Assembly (NCBI GenBank): GCA_018398765.1
Contig: JAHBMJ010001029.1
Coordinates: 1 to 64,000 of the forward strand
Length of the DNA stretch: 64,000 nucleotides
Reading direction: 5' to 3'
From: Chromera velia
Lineage: Eukaryota; Sar; Chromeraceae
Part shown: positions 10,906 through 22,858 of the stretch, in pieces
Numbering within the stretch: position 1 is the stretch's first letter
Layout: each line of letters begins with the position of its first letter
Notes under the pieces: model-generated
What the model saw: only the letters and a program-made list of their open reading frames with translations
Told to the model about the DNA's origin: nothing
Database searches by the model: none
Made by a program: the position numbers and the translations under genes

Positions 10906-11022
10906 TATGTGTTGCGCGCGGGCACGTCAACACAATTAAATTGCATGCGCGGCGGCGCGGCTCGGCCCTCGGCCTGGCCCCGCGGCGCGCCGCCGGGGCC
11001 GCGGCGCCGCACCCACGCGAAT
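10906..11022. other. GC-rich patch upstream of the ParA-like gene
   Basis: About 115 bp of nearly pure G and C with alternating GCGC and GGCC runs sits in otherwise AT-rich sequence. A comparable patch occurs at 40485-40610. Some of it is self-complementary. No ORF is supported. It may be a GC-armed repeat or an unmethylated promoter-like island. Confidence 0.5.
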
Positions 11023-11547
11023 TGCAGCCAAACATATTAATATATACAGCCAAACAAACAATAACAAACATACTGCATGACAGATCTATATCTGATCCTC
11101 AGACTTGCAAGAGTGGAAAGCCCACCACAGCAGCAGTCATTCTATCTACCAAAAGGGTCAAAAGAGGCCTTTAAGAGTTCTCTGCTTCCTCCTTAGTTAC
11201 ACTATTAGCTCTGTATATAACCCCCCTGACACTCCAGTAAACTTGAAACGCCGCGCCGTAAACGTAGCTTAACTTGAAGGTAGCGCACCGAAGGCGCGGC
11301 CAAAATAAAGTACACTTAAAATTTTCTTGTGAAAGGTGCAGACAGTCTTGAAGGAGGTTAGCATTGAAAAATCCATTTCAAGAGAGACTAGAATGTCATG
11401 GGGGTTTTGTGTATGCGTCTTAGAATTTACCTTCAGTATTATTTTTTTTCATCAGTTTATATTCAGTGTATCTTTTCCCCTCTGTGTGTCTATACCGCAT
11501 ACACTTGAATTTTGCCATTTTATCACAGGATGCGATTCGGGATTTAT

Positions 11548-11764
11548 TTTTTTTTTTAAAAAAAGTTTTCAGATACATGCTGGGGGCCCCCAACATGTTA
11601 GGGAAGGGGCCCCAGCACTCCACTTCCACGCTCAACGACTTTCTAGAGCCCAAATTGAATCGGGCCCCGGAAAATCGTTGGGCATATAAGTGGAGTGCCG
11701 GGGCCCTTTCTACAACATGTTGGGGGCTCCCAGCATGCATTTCAAAACTCATTTTTTTTCATCT
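11548..11764. mobile_element. Foldback MITE with GC-rich arms
   Basis: Two arms of roughly 90-100 bp are inverted copies. The left arm carries ATGCTGGGGGCCCCCAACAT, then AGCACTCCACTT, then CAACGACTTT. The right arm, reverse-complemented, carries ATGCTGGGAGCCCCCAACAT, then GGCACTCCACTT, then CAACGATTTT. The loop is only about 15 bp. Weaker similarity extends outward through an A-rich tract on both sides. The transcript or single strand would fold into a near-perfect hairpin. No coding capacity. Confidence 0.8.
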
Positions 11765-12100
11765 AAAATTAATCTGAATCAAGTGTTATACAAATTTCAG
11801 CCGAACGCGGTATATGGAAGTTTAAAATGGCCATTAGAGACCCCAGAAGCCTGATGCAGTTGGATAGGAGACCGGGGGGTGGTTTTTTCTGCTCTCAGGT
11901 CTTTTGGAAGACACCGCTAGGGAAGGGAATGGGAGGAAGAAAGAGAAGGGGGAAGAGACAGAAGTCTTAGAAGAGAGATTACTTTTTAGGGAGTCTCAGA
12001 CCCGCTCAGACCTCTTCCAATCTGAAACTCCGGTCAGACATTTTTTTGGTGGAAGAAGAGCAAGAAGAGAACTTGCAGGCGACGACAGTGACGGTGATGG

Positions 12101-12540
12101 TGAGGGTCCTGTGGTCGTCGAGGCTCTTCTCTGCATTACCGATCTCCCTAAAAATCTTCTATTAATACTTCTTTGGTCAGTTTGTTCGACTTGATTCGAG
12201 TGTTCTCTACCTAGGCTCTTCATTTGATTTTCTGATCGCTTAATTCAGGTTGATATGTCCGAATTACTAGCCGAATTATGTCTTCTTTAAAGCTGGTGGG
12301 TACGTCAGGCTTCCCTTCCCTGCCCTTTGTGTTTGTCTGATAGATAGGGCGTGTTCGTTGCATGACCATCGCGATGAAGAGGTAGAACGCTCCGTCGATC
12401 TAACTTGGGTAGCTAGGCGGGCTTTGTCTGTCTGCTCACAACATTTCATTCATCTGTTCTTCGTCTTTACTTGATTTCTTCTGCAGGAAGACTTAGTGAA
12501 ATCTTGGAGGATCGTGCGGTAACAGAAGAAGAGTATGGGG
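12101..12540 (+). repeat. Duplicated exon-intron-exon segment, copy 1
   Basis: This segment recurs in the same orientation at 17093-17510. It opens with coding-like sequence (GPVVVEALLC, then NLLLILLWS), continues through an intron-like stretch beginning GTCAGTTTG and ending TTCTTCTGCAG, and resumes with coding-like sequence (ILEDRAVTEEE). The peptides correspond at both ends in the second copy. An open plus-strand frame leads in from 11904. This looks like a piece of a gene family or gene-bearing repeat. I do not recognise the protein. Confidence 0.6.
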
Positions 12541-13638
12541 TTCATGTCTGTTGCCCACGGCAACACACGCATGTGCACTGACACATAGAAGTTGTGCGGT
12601 TAACACAAGAAACCCCGGACACCGAATACCATCCTGCGTTTTTGCATTTTTCTGTATGTCTGTGCCGTATGCAGGTATAACAGCAGGAGCGGGAAAGAGA
12701 AATGGGCTGCTGGCCTTCGCAGACACTTCAGAAGCGCGGAAAAACTTCTCAGTATCATCTGCTTCAACAAAGAGGGGGTGTGCCATAGCGTTAATGGCCA
12801 TACCAACTGCAACCATGGTGGGCATGGTGTTTTAAATTAATGCAGAAGGGGGGACGGGAAATGTAGAAAGATATTCTCCCTGAGGAGAATCTGCTGGAGA
12901 CACTGGAAGAACTCATCAACGACTTCTGCATATGAGACAGCCGGAGCTGTCTCCTCCCCTCCCTCTCCCTCCACAGTAGCAGTACTGCAGCAGCTGTGAC
13001 GGTGAGTATATACTAGAGTATATACAAGACTAGCTGGTCGACTGCTCTCCAATTCCATGTATAGCCAATTTTTCATCTTCATAGCAAAGACTACTATGCA
13101 TCCGGCTTTCATCGCTCCGTTTGATTTGGTTTGATCAGTCTGCTTTGGGTGTCAAGTTGTTTCCTTCTGCCTTTCTGGCCTGTTTGGAACGCCTTCTTAT
13201 ACTATCGTCCACCCTCTTTGTAACCTTGTTCCATTTTAAATTTTTTCTTCTGCGTTACGCCCCCCCTTTTCACTTTCTTCACTCAATGATCACCTGTCGT
13301 GTCAATACTCTGTACAGGAGAGCGTACCTACGTCCCTTCAGGCTGCCTTTCAAGCCATGCCAGCTGGAATGGATCAGCCAGGCTTACCCAAACTTCATGG
13401 TAGGTACGATGGGTTTTTACTAACATTTTAAATTTCTTCGCCTGCTGGAAAACAAGAGAAACGAATCACTTTATTTATGTTTTTCCTTAGAACTCATTGT
13501 TAAGTTGAACTCTCTGCTTGCAACCGGCCATCGGTTCCCTCACTTCCTTTACAGGAGCTCCTACACGTCATCCGAGGAACCTCACTATTTGAGGTTACTT
13601 TGAGAATGTGCCCTCGCCGCACGCAAGAGGTCAGACTG
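12541..13638. other. Region between duplicated segments, possible exons only
   Basis: No confident gene. Two short stretches bordered by AG and GT sites give plausible peptides: 13319-13411 (reading LQAAFQAMPAGMDQPGLPK) and about 13555-13631 (reading ELLHVIRGTSLFEV). They do not join in one frame in any way I could confirm, so they are not called as a gene. Confidence 0.25.
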
Positions 13639-13990
13639 ACCCAGAGAGACAGAAATGGACAAAACCATGAAGACAGACACACACATATACACAGACGGAA
13701 AGACGGACAGCCAGCCAGACGTCTAGGCAGACAGACGGATGCACGGACAGAAGGGCAGGCAATTAAACAGACAGACAGCCAGACCGACAGACAGACAGAT
13801 GGACAGACAGCCAGACAGACAGACAGGAAGACGGATGGACAGACAGACAGACAAACGGCCAGACAGACAAACACACAGACAGACAGACAGACAGACGGAC
13901 AGACAGATAGACAGACAGACAAACAGGTAGGCAGTAAGTCAGTCAGTCAGTCAGTCAGTCAGTCAGTCAGTCGGTCAGTCAGAAAGAGCG
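13639..13990. repeat. CAGA then CAGT tetranucleotide array
   Basis: A (CAGA)n tract with interspersed GGAC, followed from about 13935 by CAGT. The long ORFs it creates on both strands (TDRQTDRQ, SVCLSVCPSV) are artefacts of the repeat. Confidence 0.95.
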
Positions 13991-14004
13991 ATAGTCTCGA
14001 TCGG

Positions 14005-14345
14005 TCAGAAAGGAGAAGAAAAGAAAAAGAAAGAGAAAAAAAGAAAGAAAGAAAGAAAAAAAGAAAGAAAGAAAGAGAGAAAGAAAGAAAGAAAGAAAAA
14101 AAGAAAAAAAGAAAGAAAGAAACGGAAAGAGAGGGAGAGAGAGAGAGAGTCGGAGAAAGGGAGGGAGAGAGGGACTGTGTGTGTGTATGTGTATGTATGT
14201 GTGTTCGAAAGAAGAAAAGAAAGAAAAAAATAATTAGAAAAATAGAAAGAAAGAAATAAAAAAACAGAGAGAGAGGAGGAGAAAAAGAGAGACAGAGAGA
14301 GAGAAGGATGGGGGGGGGAGTACAGGGGCGTTATGCTTGAGAGAG
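14005..14345. repeat. GAAA and GA array
   Basis: Purine-only simple repeat (GAAA, GAAAA, GAGA) with a short TGTGTATG segment at about 14177-14204. No coding content. Confidence 0.95.
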
Positions 14346-14739
14346 AGAGACACAGCTGCAGGGGACTCCGCGGCAATCACGCACTTAGGCTCTAACATGG
14401 ACAATCCTAAGAAGGGAGATTGAAAGGCAAGGAAGGAAGGATAGAGGGAGAAACACAGCTGTCAGACAGGCAGATCGGAAGGCAGGGAGGCACAAAGCTG
14501 CTTAACATCCAGATGGATAGAATGCTTATAGTTTTAGGAGGTGAACTAATCTGGTAAGTAACATTGTGAGTCAGCAAACGACCGGCAAGGAGGCACCTTT
14601 CGGTAGAAAAGTGCTCAGGGAAGTGGGACTGAGGGCCTGAAAGGATTCAAAACATAACAGAAAAAGACTAGACAGAGATAATTTCATAGATTGGATAAGC
14701 CTTGATAAGTAAGACTGATTCTGATTTATTTTTATTCTA

Positions 14740-16700
14740 TGTGTGCTTGCAGATTGCTTCCGCCCCAACAGAGATCTCGTACAATACTACTACCTGCTCG
14801 TACCACGTGCCGCGTACACACACATGCTCTTCATGGCGGGACATCAGTCATGGCTGTTATATCTGACAGTATACAGCAATATATTATCGTGTGTACGTAT
14901 GATTCCAGCTTTTCTTTCTTCTTGAAGCTGTTGCGCATCCTAGCTGCTTCTCAATTCAGGATTACCTTTTGCGTGGGGGCCAAAAAGGATATGACTACTT
15001 TGGAACAACAGGAGAGAGGAGACTGGTCTGTGTTTTTGTGTTCCTTATAATATTTTCTCGCTCTGCAGCCCTCTCTTTACGGAACTGTATTTGCAGAGGA
15101 CATCCCTTGAGCAGTGGCCACGCGGCTGTAGAGCTTCGTGCTGCCCTTCGGAATTAAGGTTCCCCCTGGCAATTCGAGAAGTCTCCCTCCGAGGTCATGC
15201 AACCAAATCATGAAGCTGACTTTTGACGATGTCGCCCTTGCTTTAGCGACGCCATCCTTATCAGGGCTGCCTTCTACTGCATAAGACCTTTCACCCATAG
15301 AATCTTTTTTCTCTGCATCTGATTTTGCTGAAGCAAATGAGCCATTTTCTCTTTCTGGTTCATCTAGTATTTGTTGAACCTCAAGTTGTCTCTGCTCTTC
15401 CTCTTTGGATCCCTTTTGGTCAACTCATGCACCTATCGCCTGGCTGTGTTGATCTTATATCATCGTTGTCTGTCGTCGTCCTCGTGCCTCTTCGCTCCCT
15501 CCCCGTCTGCATCTTTGTGTCTGACTGTATGTGTATGTTGGTTACTCTCTTTTCCTCCCTCCTCTCTCCCTCTGCCCCTCCCTATGTGTGTGCATGCCTC
15601 TTAATGTGCAGAGGCAAACGAGACTATGGGAAAAAGGCGACAAACCCTTACAGAGACTTCTTTTCTGCCTCTCCGTAGTCCAGAGGAGGTGCCGATCCGG
15701 CCTTGATTTCCGAACTTTGTCTAGCAGCTCAGCACATTGGGAGCTGAAAAGGTTGGAATCTTGAAAAAGGTCTTGACAGACTGTACCTCTAGCTGTATAT
15801 CCATCCGATCCCTGGCCTTCTTTCTCTGATATATTGACATTTAGATGCAGGCCTCTTCTTGGCAGACACTGCGTGGAAGTGCTTCATGACACATTGTGGA
15901 GCCTTGTCTGGCCTCCAAACCCTGGACTTATCGGGTCGGTCGAAAAGGCTTAAGTAACACTCCAAGAGCCTCAGACACTCAAGGAGCAAAGTGTATAATA
16001 GGCCTGACTAAAACTCTACCTCACGTTGTGCTTTGCTTCTCAATTTATATCATCTGTTTGCAGGGTGTTGCCTTAACAGTCGTTAGGCAACTTAAAGTTT
16101 TGGTGATCTGCCAACTTCCATCATGCATCAGTCTTAATGTTGGAGGCGAGCCTTCGACCAAGTCTTTTGTCTCAGACTGGCTCTGTACTTGGCTCTTCCG
16201 ACTGCATACAGAACTCCTTAAGGGACAGGAGCTTTGTTTGCAGGATTCACCACTGAAGCATTTCGTTAAAGTTGATGTTCAGAGGGCTCTGTCTGTTTAG
16301 CTTAATGATGCCAGTCGATCGAGTGTTTGTTGACCTTGCAAATGCTTCTATTCTGTTGATTTCAGGCAACAAAAGGATCGGAACAGCTTAGGACACCCTC
16401 AGGAGGAGATTCAGTTGGAATGAATTCCTCTCAATCAAGGAACTCTATATGAGCGATGAGTCAGACCTTTCGATATGCCCCACCAATAGGACAGTGAGGC
16501 AACATTGAATTCACTGACCAACCAGACCCCCAACGACTAGTCCAATGAAATCATACTGCCTGACAGGGAGAGAAGGACAAAAAAGGAAAGAGAGTGGAGG
16601 GAGCGCAAGTGAAAGCGAAAAAACGAGAGCAAAGGAGAGACAGCAAAAGGGGGAAAGACCGGCGATATCAGATAAAGACATGCCGAAGCGGACGGAGACT
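14740..16700. other. Unassigned stretch with exon-like pieces
   Basis: Plus-strand open stretches occur at about 14754-14925 and 16063-16300, the latter following a TTTGCAG acceptor-like site and reading VALTVVRQLKVLVICQLPSC. On the minus strand, 15077-15298 reads KVSFMIWLHDLGGRLLELPG. None matches a family I know, and no consistent splice chain emerges. The segment lies between the two duplicated exon-intron-exon units and may belong to that gene-bearing repeat. Confidence 0.25.
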
Positions 16701-16709
16701 CTTGAAAAA

Positions 16710-17010
16710 GATAGACAGACAGGCAGACAAACAGGCAGACACAGACAGACACGCAGGCAGACAGGCAGGTAGACAAGTAAGCAGGCAGACACAGACAGAC
16801 ACGCAAGCAGACATAGACAGACACGCAGGCAGACACAGACAGACACAGGCAGACTCAGACAGACACAGACAGACACAGAAAGACTGAGACAGACCCAGAC
16901 AGAGTCAGACAGACACAGGTAGAAACTGACAGACACAGACAAGTGGACAGACAGACGGATAAACGGACAGATAGGTGGCAGGCAGACAGAGACAGACAGA
17001 CAGATAAACA
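16710..17010. repeat. CAGA tetranucleotide array
   Basis: A CAGA/CAGG-type array of about 300 bp, similar to the one at 13639, ends some 80 bp before the second duplicated segment. Confidence 0.95.
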
Positions 17011-17092
17011 GAAAAATTGATAAAGGATCTCATGCTGTGCTGCAGATACCCTCTGAATCATATCATTGATTGTTGCCTCTGACTTATAGGCA

Positions 17093-17510
17093 TGAGGGTC
17101 CCGTGGTTGTTGAGGCTCTTCTTTGCGTTGCCGGTCTCCCTGAAAATCTTCTGTTAATACTTCTTTGGTCAGTTAATTTGTTCGACTTGATTTGAATATT
17201 CTCTGCCTAGGCTCTTCATTTGATTTTTTAATTGCTTAATTCAGGTTGATACGTCCAAATTATGTCTTCTTTGAAGCTAGTGGGTGCGTCAGGCTTCCCT
17301 TCCCGGCCTTCTATGTTTGTCTGATAGACTGTTTGTAGCGTGACCATCGCAATGAAGAGGTATAACGCTCCATCGATCTAACTCGGACAGCTAAGCAGGC
17401 TTTGTCTGTCTCCACACAACATTCTATCCACCTGTTTTTCGCCTTCACTTGATTTCTTCTGTAGGAAGTCAAATTTTGGAGGATGTGGTAATGAAGGAAG
17501 AAGACATCGA
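17093..17510 (+). repeat. Duplicated exon-intron-exon segment, copy 2
   Basis: This is the second copy of 12101-12540, in direct orientation about 5 kb away. It reads GPVVVEALLCVAGLPENLLL, then an intron-like stretch ending TTCTTCTGTAG, then QILEDVVMKEEDIEL. An open frame follows to 17769 without recognisable motifs. The copies differ by many substitutions and small indels, so the duplication is not recent. Confidence 0.6.
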
Positions 17511-17769
17511 GTTGTGGGGGGAGGAGGCTGGCAAGAAAGAGGACGAGGTAGAGGGATGGAAGACGGAGAATCTCTGCCTTTCGCTTTGCTTGCTGCTTGA
17601 ACACCTGTATTTTAAGCGTTTGATTCTAAAGCACATTCAAGCGGATGTAAGGTTTCTGATTGTGATTTTCCCGCTACGGTGGAAGGAAGACTCGCTAAGA
17701 CTAGGGCTAAGAAGGGTGGGAAAAAATAAAGGTTTGGGCGTATTTTTGTGTTTTGCGTCCCATGCATAA

Positions 17770-18365
17770 GCCATGACTGAACTATCAATAACTATCGATT
17801 AGGATTAAATTTAATCAAATCTCTAAATCAAATATAGTCTAATCCAAAATTACTTCAAATTATAATAACTTCAAACTACTCTTTCGATTTACTTCAATTT
17901 TAAATTACCCTAAAAAAATTATGATGATTTCAAAACAGAAATCTAGTTCGTTAACTTTAGTTTCAAAGTATTTCAAGTATCCAACTTGCTCTGACTATCA
18001 TTATTGTGAAGCACCGGCCTGAGTTCAGGCTTAATACTGTCTAGTAGCTTGTCTGCGCCCTGGGGTAGTAGCCGCGCTTAGCCGCGCCCCAAGTAAGTGA
18101 TAACTAGAGTTATAAGTGATTTATTGGTACCCTAGGACACTGTCACCTAGGTAGTGGAAGCATGCGCTGTCTGTCACTCAGCCGCATGCACATGGCATGC
18201 GTCACATGATGCGTATGGGCCTATCGCATTTATTCGCGTGTAGGGAATGATCAATCCATGTATGTGTATTCTCAAAATGATCAAATGAATGTTCATGCAT
18301 ATCACACAGAAAATTTAAATGCCTGCCTGTATAAGAAAGTGTTGATCTAGGTGTTGATGAGACAA
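17770..18365. other. AT-rich intergenic repeat region
   Basis: No gene is seen. Around 18095-18150 the sequence AGTTATAAGTGATTTA followed by ACACTGTCACC resembles 29605-29655 (AGTCATAAGTGATTTA, ACACTGTCGCC), so both may be fragments of one dispersed repeat. Part of 18185-18270 resembles the middle of the 333-bp repeat at 4057. Confidence 0.4.
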
Positions 18366-21300
18366 TTACATCCTTGCAACCAGACGTGCATGCTGGAGTG
18401 ATGTATGGAACCGTGAATTGAAGGAGCGGCGCTGAAAGAGCTCGGCCGCAGCTCCAGCGATTCTCTCCCCCTTCTCGGCCTCACTCAATGCCTCTGTAGC
18501 ATTTACCACCTCCAGTCGCACAAACCGTCTGCACAGCTCCCCCGCACCCACCGCATCCCCACAAAGTGCTGGATTCTCCCTAACAAACTGTGCATGACGG
18601 AGAAGACATGAAGCCGCAAACACACGCGCAATCCCAAAAGCAAGTTCACGGGCCCCGGCTTCCAATGCTGCAGTCTCTGCTGTGTTGCTTCTCTGGAGTG
18701 CTGCGAACCGCAGAGCCACAATCTCCACCCCCCTGAGGGCAGTCAAGACGGCTTCCCCAAACAGACACAGAAGCAGATCCTTTCCGCAGACTTTTCTTTT
18801 CGCCTCAAGCCTCACACTCTCCCTCACGTCCTTGCAGAAAACCTCCAGAGCAGCCCCCCCCTCCCTGCCTCTCAGTACCCTGAGCACGTCCAGTGAGAGG
18901 ACGGTGGTTGTGCCCTCCCACAGGGGGAGCACGCAGGCGTCTCGAAAGAAGGAGGGCAGACCGGTCGTCTCGATATACCCCTGGCCCCCGAAGCACTCCA
19001 GAGCCTGTGTGTGAATACATACATGGGGGGAGAGGCATGAGGAAGCGCAAACAAAAATGGACGCAAGAAAACAAGCAAGCAACAAGAAAGCAAGGAGGGA
19101 AGGAAGGAAAGAAGAAAGGAAAGAAGGAAGCAGGGGGGGAGGAAACAGGGAGGAAGGAAGGAGCGGAGAAAGGAAAGAAAGAACACATAGAGGATGCATG
19201 AATGAATGAATGAATGAATGAATGAATGAGAGAAAGAAAACAACCAGCAGAGAAAGAAGACAAAGAGAGAGAGAGAGAGCTCCGAATGATTCAAGACGAA
19301 CATTTGAGGAGCCCGAATGCGTAGGAGCACAAATGTCCTTGTCCCAAAGTCTTCAGGTCAGAGCAGGAAGAGCATACAAAGCAAGCTGTACAAAGGTCAA
19401 CACAAACAAAGGGGTGCAATTCTCTCTCGGCTCATTCACCATCATGCGCATCACTTCAAAAACCCCGGGCACTTTTGTGAAAGCCAGATCCAAAAGAGAA
19501 CTTCTTGAAACGAGACGAACCTCTTGGCAGACAGTGATGGCCAGTTTTCCAGTCCACAGTTTCAGCACAGGGGTCAGCAAACGGAGGAGCAGCGGTGCCT
19601 CTCGAAACCCTTCTGCCCCCTGCATGGGTACCTCCGCACTCCCCATGAACAGGCAGGTCCTCAGAAACGCAAACGTGGCAGCACTCTCTTGAGCTTTCAG
19701 GTCTGCCAGGACTTCCGCATGCAGCCGGTGGTCAATCAGCAAGCGCCCAAAGGCGGTTCTCTTCTCTGCGTACGTTGACGCCATATTGATCAGGGCCTTC
19801 ATGCACGCGCACGCGCTCAGTGCGTTGTGCACTCGCGTGACATTGAACATGGCAGCAATGGCCGCAACGCCCCGCCCAGGAGCAGCGAGGCGGCGCGCAA
19901 GAAGGCCCCGGAGTCGCATCTCGGCAGTCGGGAGGGGGCGGGTCCCCATTTTGTCCTTCAGGTTCTCCACAGAAATGCCTGCATGCAGGAAGGAAGGAAG
20001 AGGATGTGTGGGGGGAATTCAGAAAACAGCCGAAGGGGTGCTCATGCCGTTGGTCGAAGGAAGCAAAGCTGTGTAGGAGGTCGACGAAAGAGTGATGAAG
20101 CTTGTGGAAGTGCTCAGGTGTTTCGACTACCGTTTGTTTCGGGTCTTTTTCTCTGTTGTTGGTGGGTGTACGTGCAGTTTCTTTCGGTTGCTCGGTATGG
20201 AGTGGGAGGCATGAAAGGGTATTTGGCGGTGTCGGATGGTGCTCATGGTGGACGATGCAAACGAAGACACTCACCCTCCAACGGCCCCTTGCCTCCATTT
20301 TGTCGCCGGAGCTCTACGTAGAACAACGAGAGTCCTGTGAGGCACTCACAAATATTCAACAAAGGCGTACATCATCATTCTTTCCAGATCTTTTGAGGCA
20401 CGTATCACCGCTCCGGCAAGACTGTGTTTGACTTTTGCTGTTCGGCTGACCTTCTGCCCTTTTTGCTTTCTCGACTTGTGATCTTGCCAGTGTGTTCATA
20501 CTTTCGAACTCTTCAAGCACGCATTCCTTCTTTCGGCACTGCCCCTTGATTCTTCTGCTACCCGGAGTTTGTTTTGGAACTTCAGGTTCGTTCTCTTTTA
20601 TCACACCAGCACATAAATCATGCAAATGATGCCCATCTTGAACATTCGCAATAATGTCACACATGCAGACTTACCGGCTGCCCCCGCATCTCCCGTCTCC
20701 CTCGCCAATGTGAGTGCCATCTGAGAATCAGACGCAGAAGTGAACCACTTGACACCAAACAACCTGTGGGTCCAGAAAGGACCGCGGCCTCCGTCTTCTC
20801 CCTTCCCTTTCCCATGATTCACCCCACCCACAGGAAAAGAAAGAGAGTCTCTATGACTGTAGGGAAGGCCCCCGATAGGCACGGCTACCGTCTCTGTGCC
20901 TCCGGAGACGTCCGATCCCCCAGCGCGTTCCGTCATCCATTGCCCGGCTGCAACAGACGGACGTGAACACAGACGCTAAACTCAAGGACATACGAGGACA
21001 AACAGCGCCCAGCTGCAACACTTAAACACACGGAAAAAAGGGGGAAAGCGAAAGGCCCAGAGGCTCCCCGACGCACTGTCGGACGCACACAGGCCTCCTC
21101 AAATCTTATCCCTGCCCCTCCACCCTAACATCCAAAGGCATTCATTCCCCGAAACCAACCCTCACACCCAAGTCCACACAAAGCCTCACTCACAGACAAA
21201 CTGACACACTTACTGACAGGTCCAAAATTTAGAGGGGTCTCTGCTGGTCAGTCTTTCATATGCTCTCGCCTCTCTCATCACGGCCCCGTCCTCCAACAAC

Positions 21301-22858
21301 TCCAGGGCTCGGGCAGCTCCGTCTGCAAGGCAACTCGGCAGATAGAGCCGACAGAAGATCAATAATCAAGGAAGGAAATAGAACCACGAAATGAGTCTTT
21401 GCAAAAGATCAACAACCGGTTTTACACAATACAGTCATCAGCAGCTCGAAGACACGCACTCGTGACGAAAGAATCCTGTGCAGAATTAAATTTTCCATCG
21501 ATCCATGCAGCTAGGGAGCGTCAACACAGGCCCGAGATTTCAAATCAAGCCAAGCCAAGCCAATTAATGGGGACGGAAGCAAAGCTGTAAAGTACACAGC
21601 CCTTCTGCCGATGCACAGCTGGTGCCGAAAGCTTCCATCAACAATTAATCAGATCGGATGGCAGGCTGGTGCCTTTTTGGAAGTGTACACCATGAATGGC
21701 ACACCTTTGTGGACTCAGCCACGCTCTTCACTTTCTCGTTTCTTTCTTTCTTTGGGTCAGCTACCAACCTGTCATGGCAAGAGGGCACGAGTACATGCCG
21801 CTGTAAGGATTGAAGAGAAGCACCTTCATTGCCCAGTACACGCGGGCACACTCTCGCCTCTCCCCCCTATCAAAAGCAACCGCCACCATTCCCTCCTCTG
21901 CGCTGACGTCCTTCAGTCTCTTCCATGCTGCGGAAGTCTGCAAGTTCATTCAAGAGATATTAAGGGAAGCATACCCGCCACACTGCTGTTACACGCAGTA
22001 GAAAGAAGCCGCACATTTACAGGGAAAACGCCACCAGAGCTTCTTGCAGCCCTCTGCCAAGCTCTGAACAGACGGCGCAAGACGAAACATTCATTTGCAC
22101 AACCCACGCAGAGAAAATAAAGAGAGTCACTGTGGGCACAAGCGGAGACCAAAAAGAGAAGGGGGCGTGAGAATTGAACCCAACAGTGACACTGCAGTCA
22201 GAAGAAGGGACCTCGATGTGATCGATGCGTTGTCCCCACCCGTTGTGGTGTTCAAGGTAAGGGGGTGTCTTCTCCGCCTTCTGTCCGAGTTCGGCGATTT
22301 CTGTGGTGACTCGAGAGGCAAACCTGCAGAGGTCCTCCTCGACAGACGCCCAGACAGAGGAGGGCGTCAGTTGTCGGAGTTGAGCTCGCAGGGTCTCATC
22401 TTTTTCCCAGGAGACGGAAATCTGCAGGGGTTGGAGGGGAGACGGCAGCAGAAACAAAAAGAGAAACGAGACGGCAGTCTACATCCAGAAAAAAGAATAG
22501 CAATTTAAAGTGTGGGGAGACAGACAACACCCCGAAAATTGGAGGCAAAGGAAATATGCCAAGTGCAGGAGGTGAGTTGGCAAGCGGCAACAATCCAGTT
22601 TGGAAGGCAAAACAAAACAAAAAAAGAAATGAAAGCCGGGAGACGGCGACATGTTTCCACCACAACTCATGTCGTCATTTGAAGAAGCCAGAAGAGCTGA
22701 CGGACCCGAGGAGGCTCCTGCTGAAAAACTTTGTCGAAGGGATCGTTCCGCAGAGAGTTTAAGTCCGTGGACTCCTTTCCGGAGAAAAGAGACGCAAAGT
22801 TTGAATCTCCTCTCATCATCGTACTATTGTTGCATGCAGACAGCCACTGGAAGCACAA
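18366..22858 (-). CDS. AidB-like acyl-CoA dehydrogenase family protein
   Basis: Eight minus-strand exons join in phase: 22706-22858, 22212-22421, 21769-21937, 21218-21322, 20675-20947, 20275-20334, 19521-19978 and 18366-19004 (stop 18366-18368), giving about 688 residues. Landmarks of the AidB branch appear in order: YLEHHNGWGQRIDHIE, AWKRLKDV, MYSCPLAMTDGAAR, the flavin-loop segment FWTSGQWMTERAGGSDVS, LFGVKWFTSASDSQMALTLA, NLKDKMGTRPLPTAE, ALECFGGQGYIETTGLP and LPLWEGTTTVLSLDVLR, whose WEGT glutamate aligns with the catalytic base of acyl-CoA dehydrogenases. These FAD flavoproteins oxidise acyl-CoA thioesters; bacterial AidB itself has DNA-linked, poorly defined activity. A glycine-rich insert of about 35 residues follows ETVAVPIGG. 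The start is uncertain: MMRG at about residue 14, or an extra upstream exon at 22898-23012 beginning MALTHAPSANF, are alternatives. The gene is divergent from the phosphatase gene. Confidence 0.88.
19082..19231. repeat. GAAG and TGAA repeats in an intron
   Basis: Simple repeats within the last intron of the acyl-CoA dehydrogenase gene: GAAG/GGAA from about 19096 and (AATG)n at about 19197-19228. Confidence 0.9.

Noticed and set aside
13600-14259. Long ORFs reading TDRQTDRQ and SVCLSVCPSV
   Set aside because: Translations of a CAGA/GAAA simple repeat.
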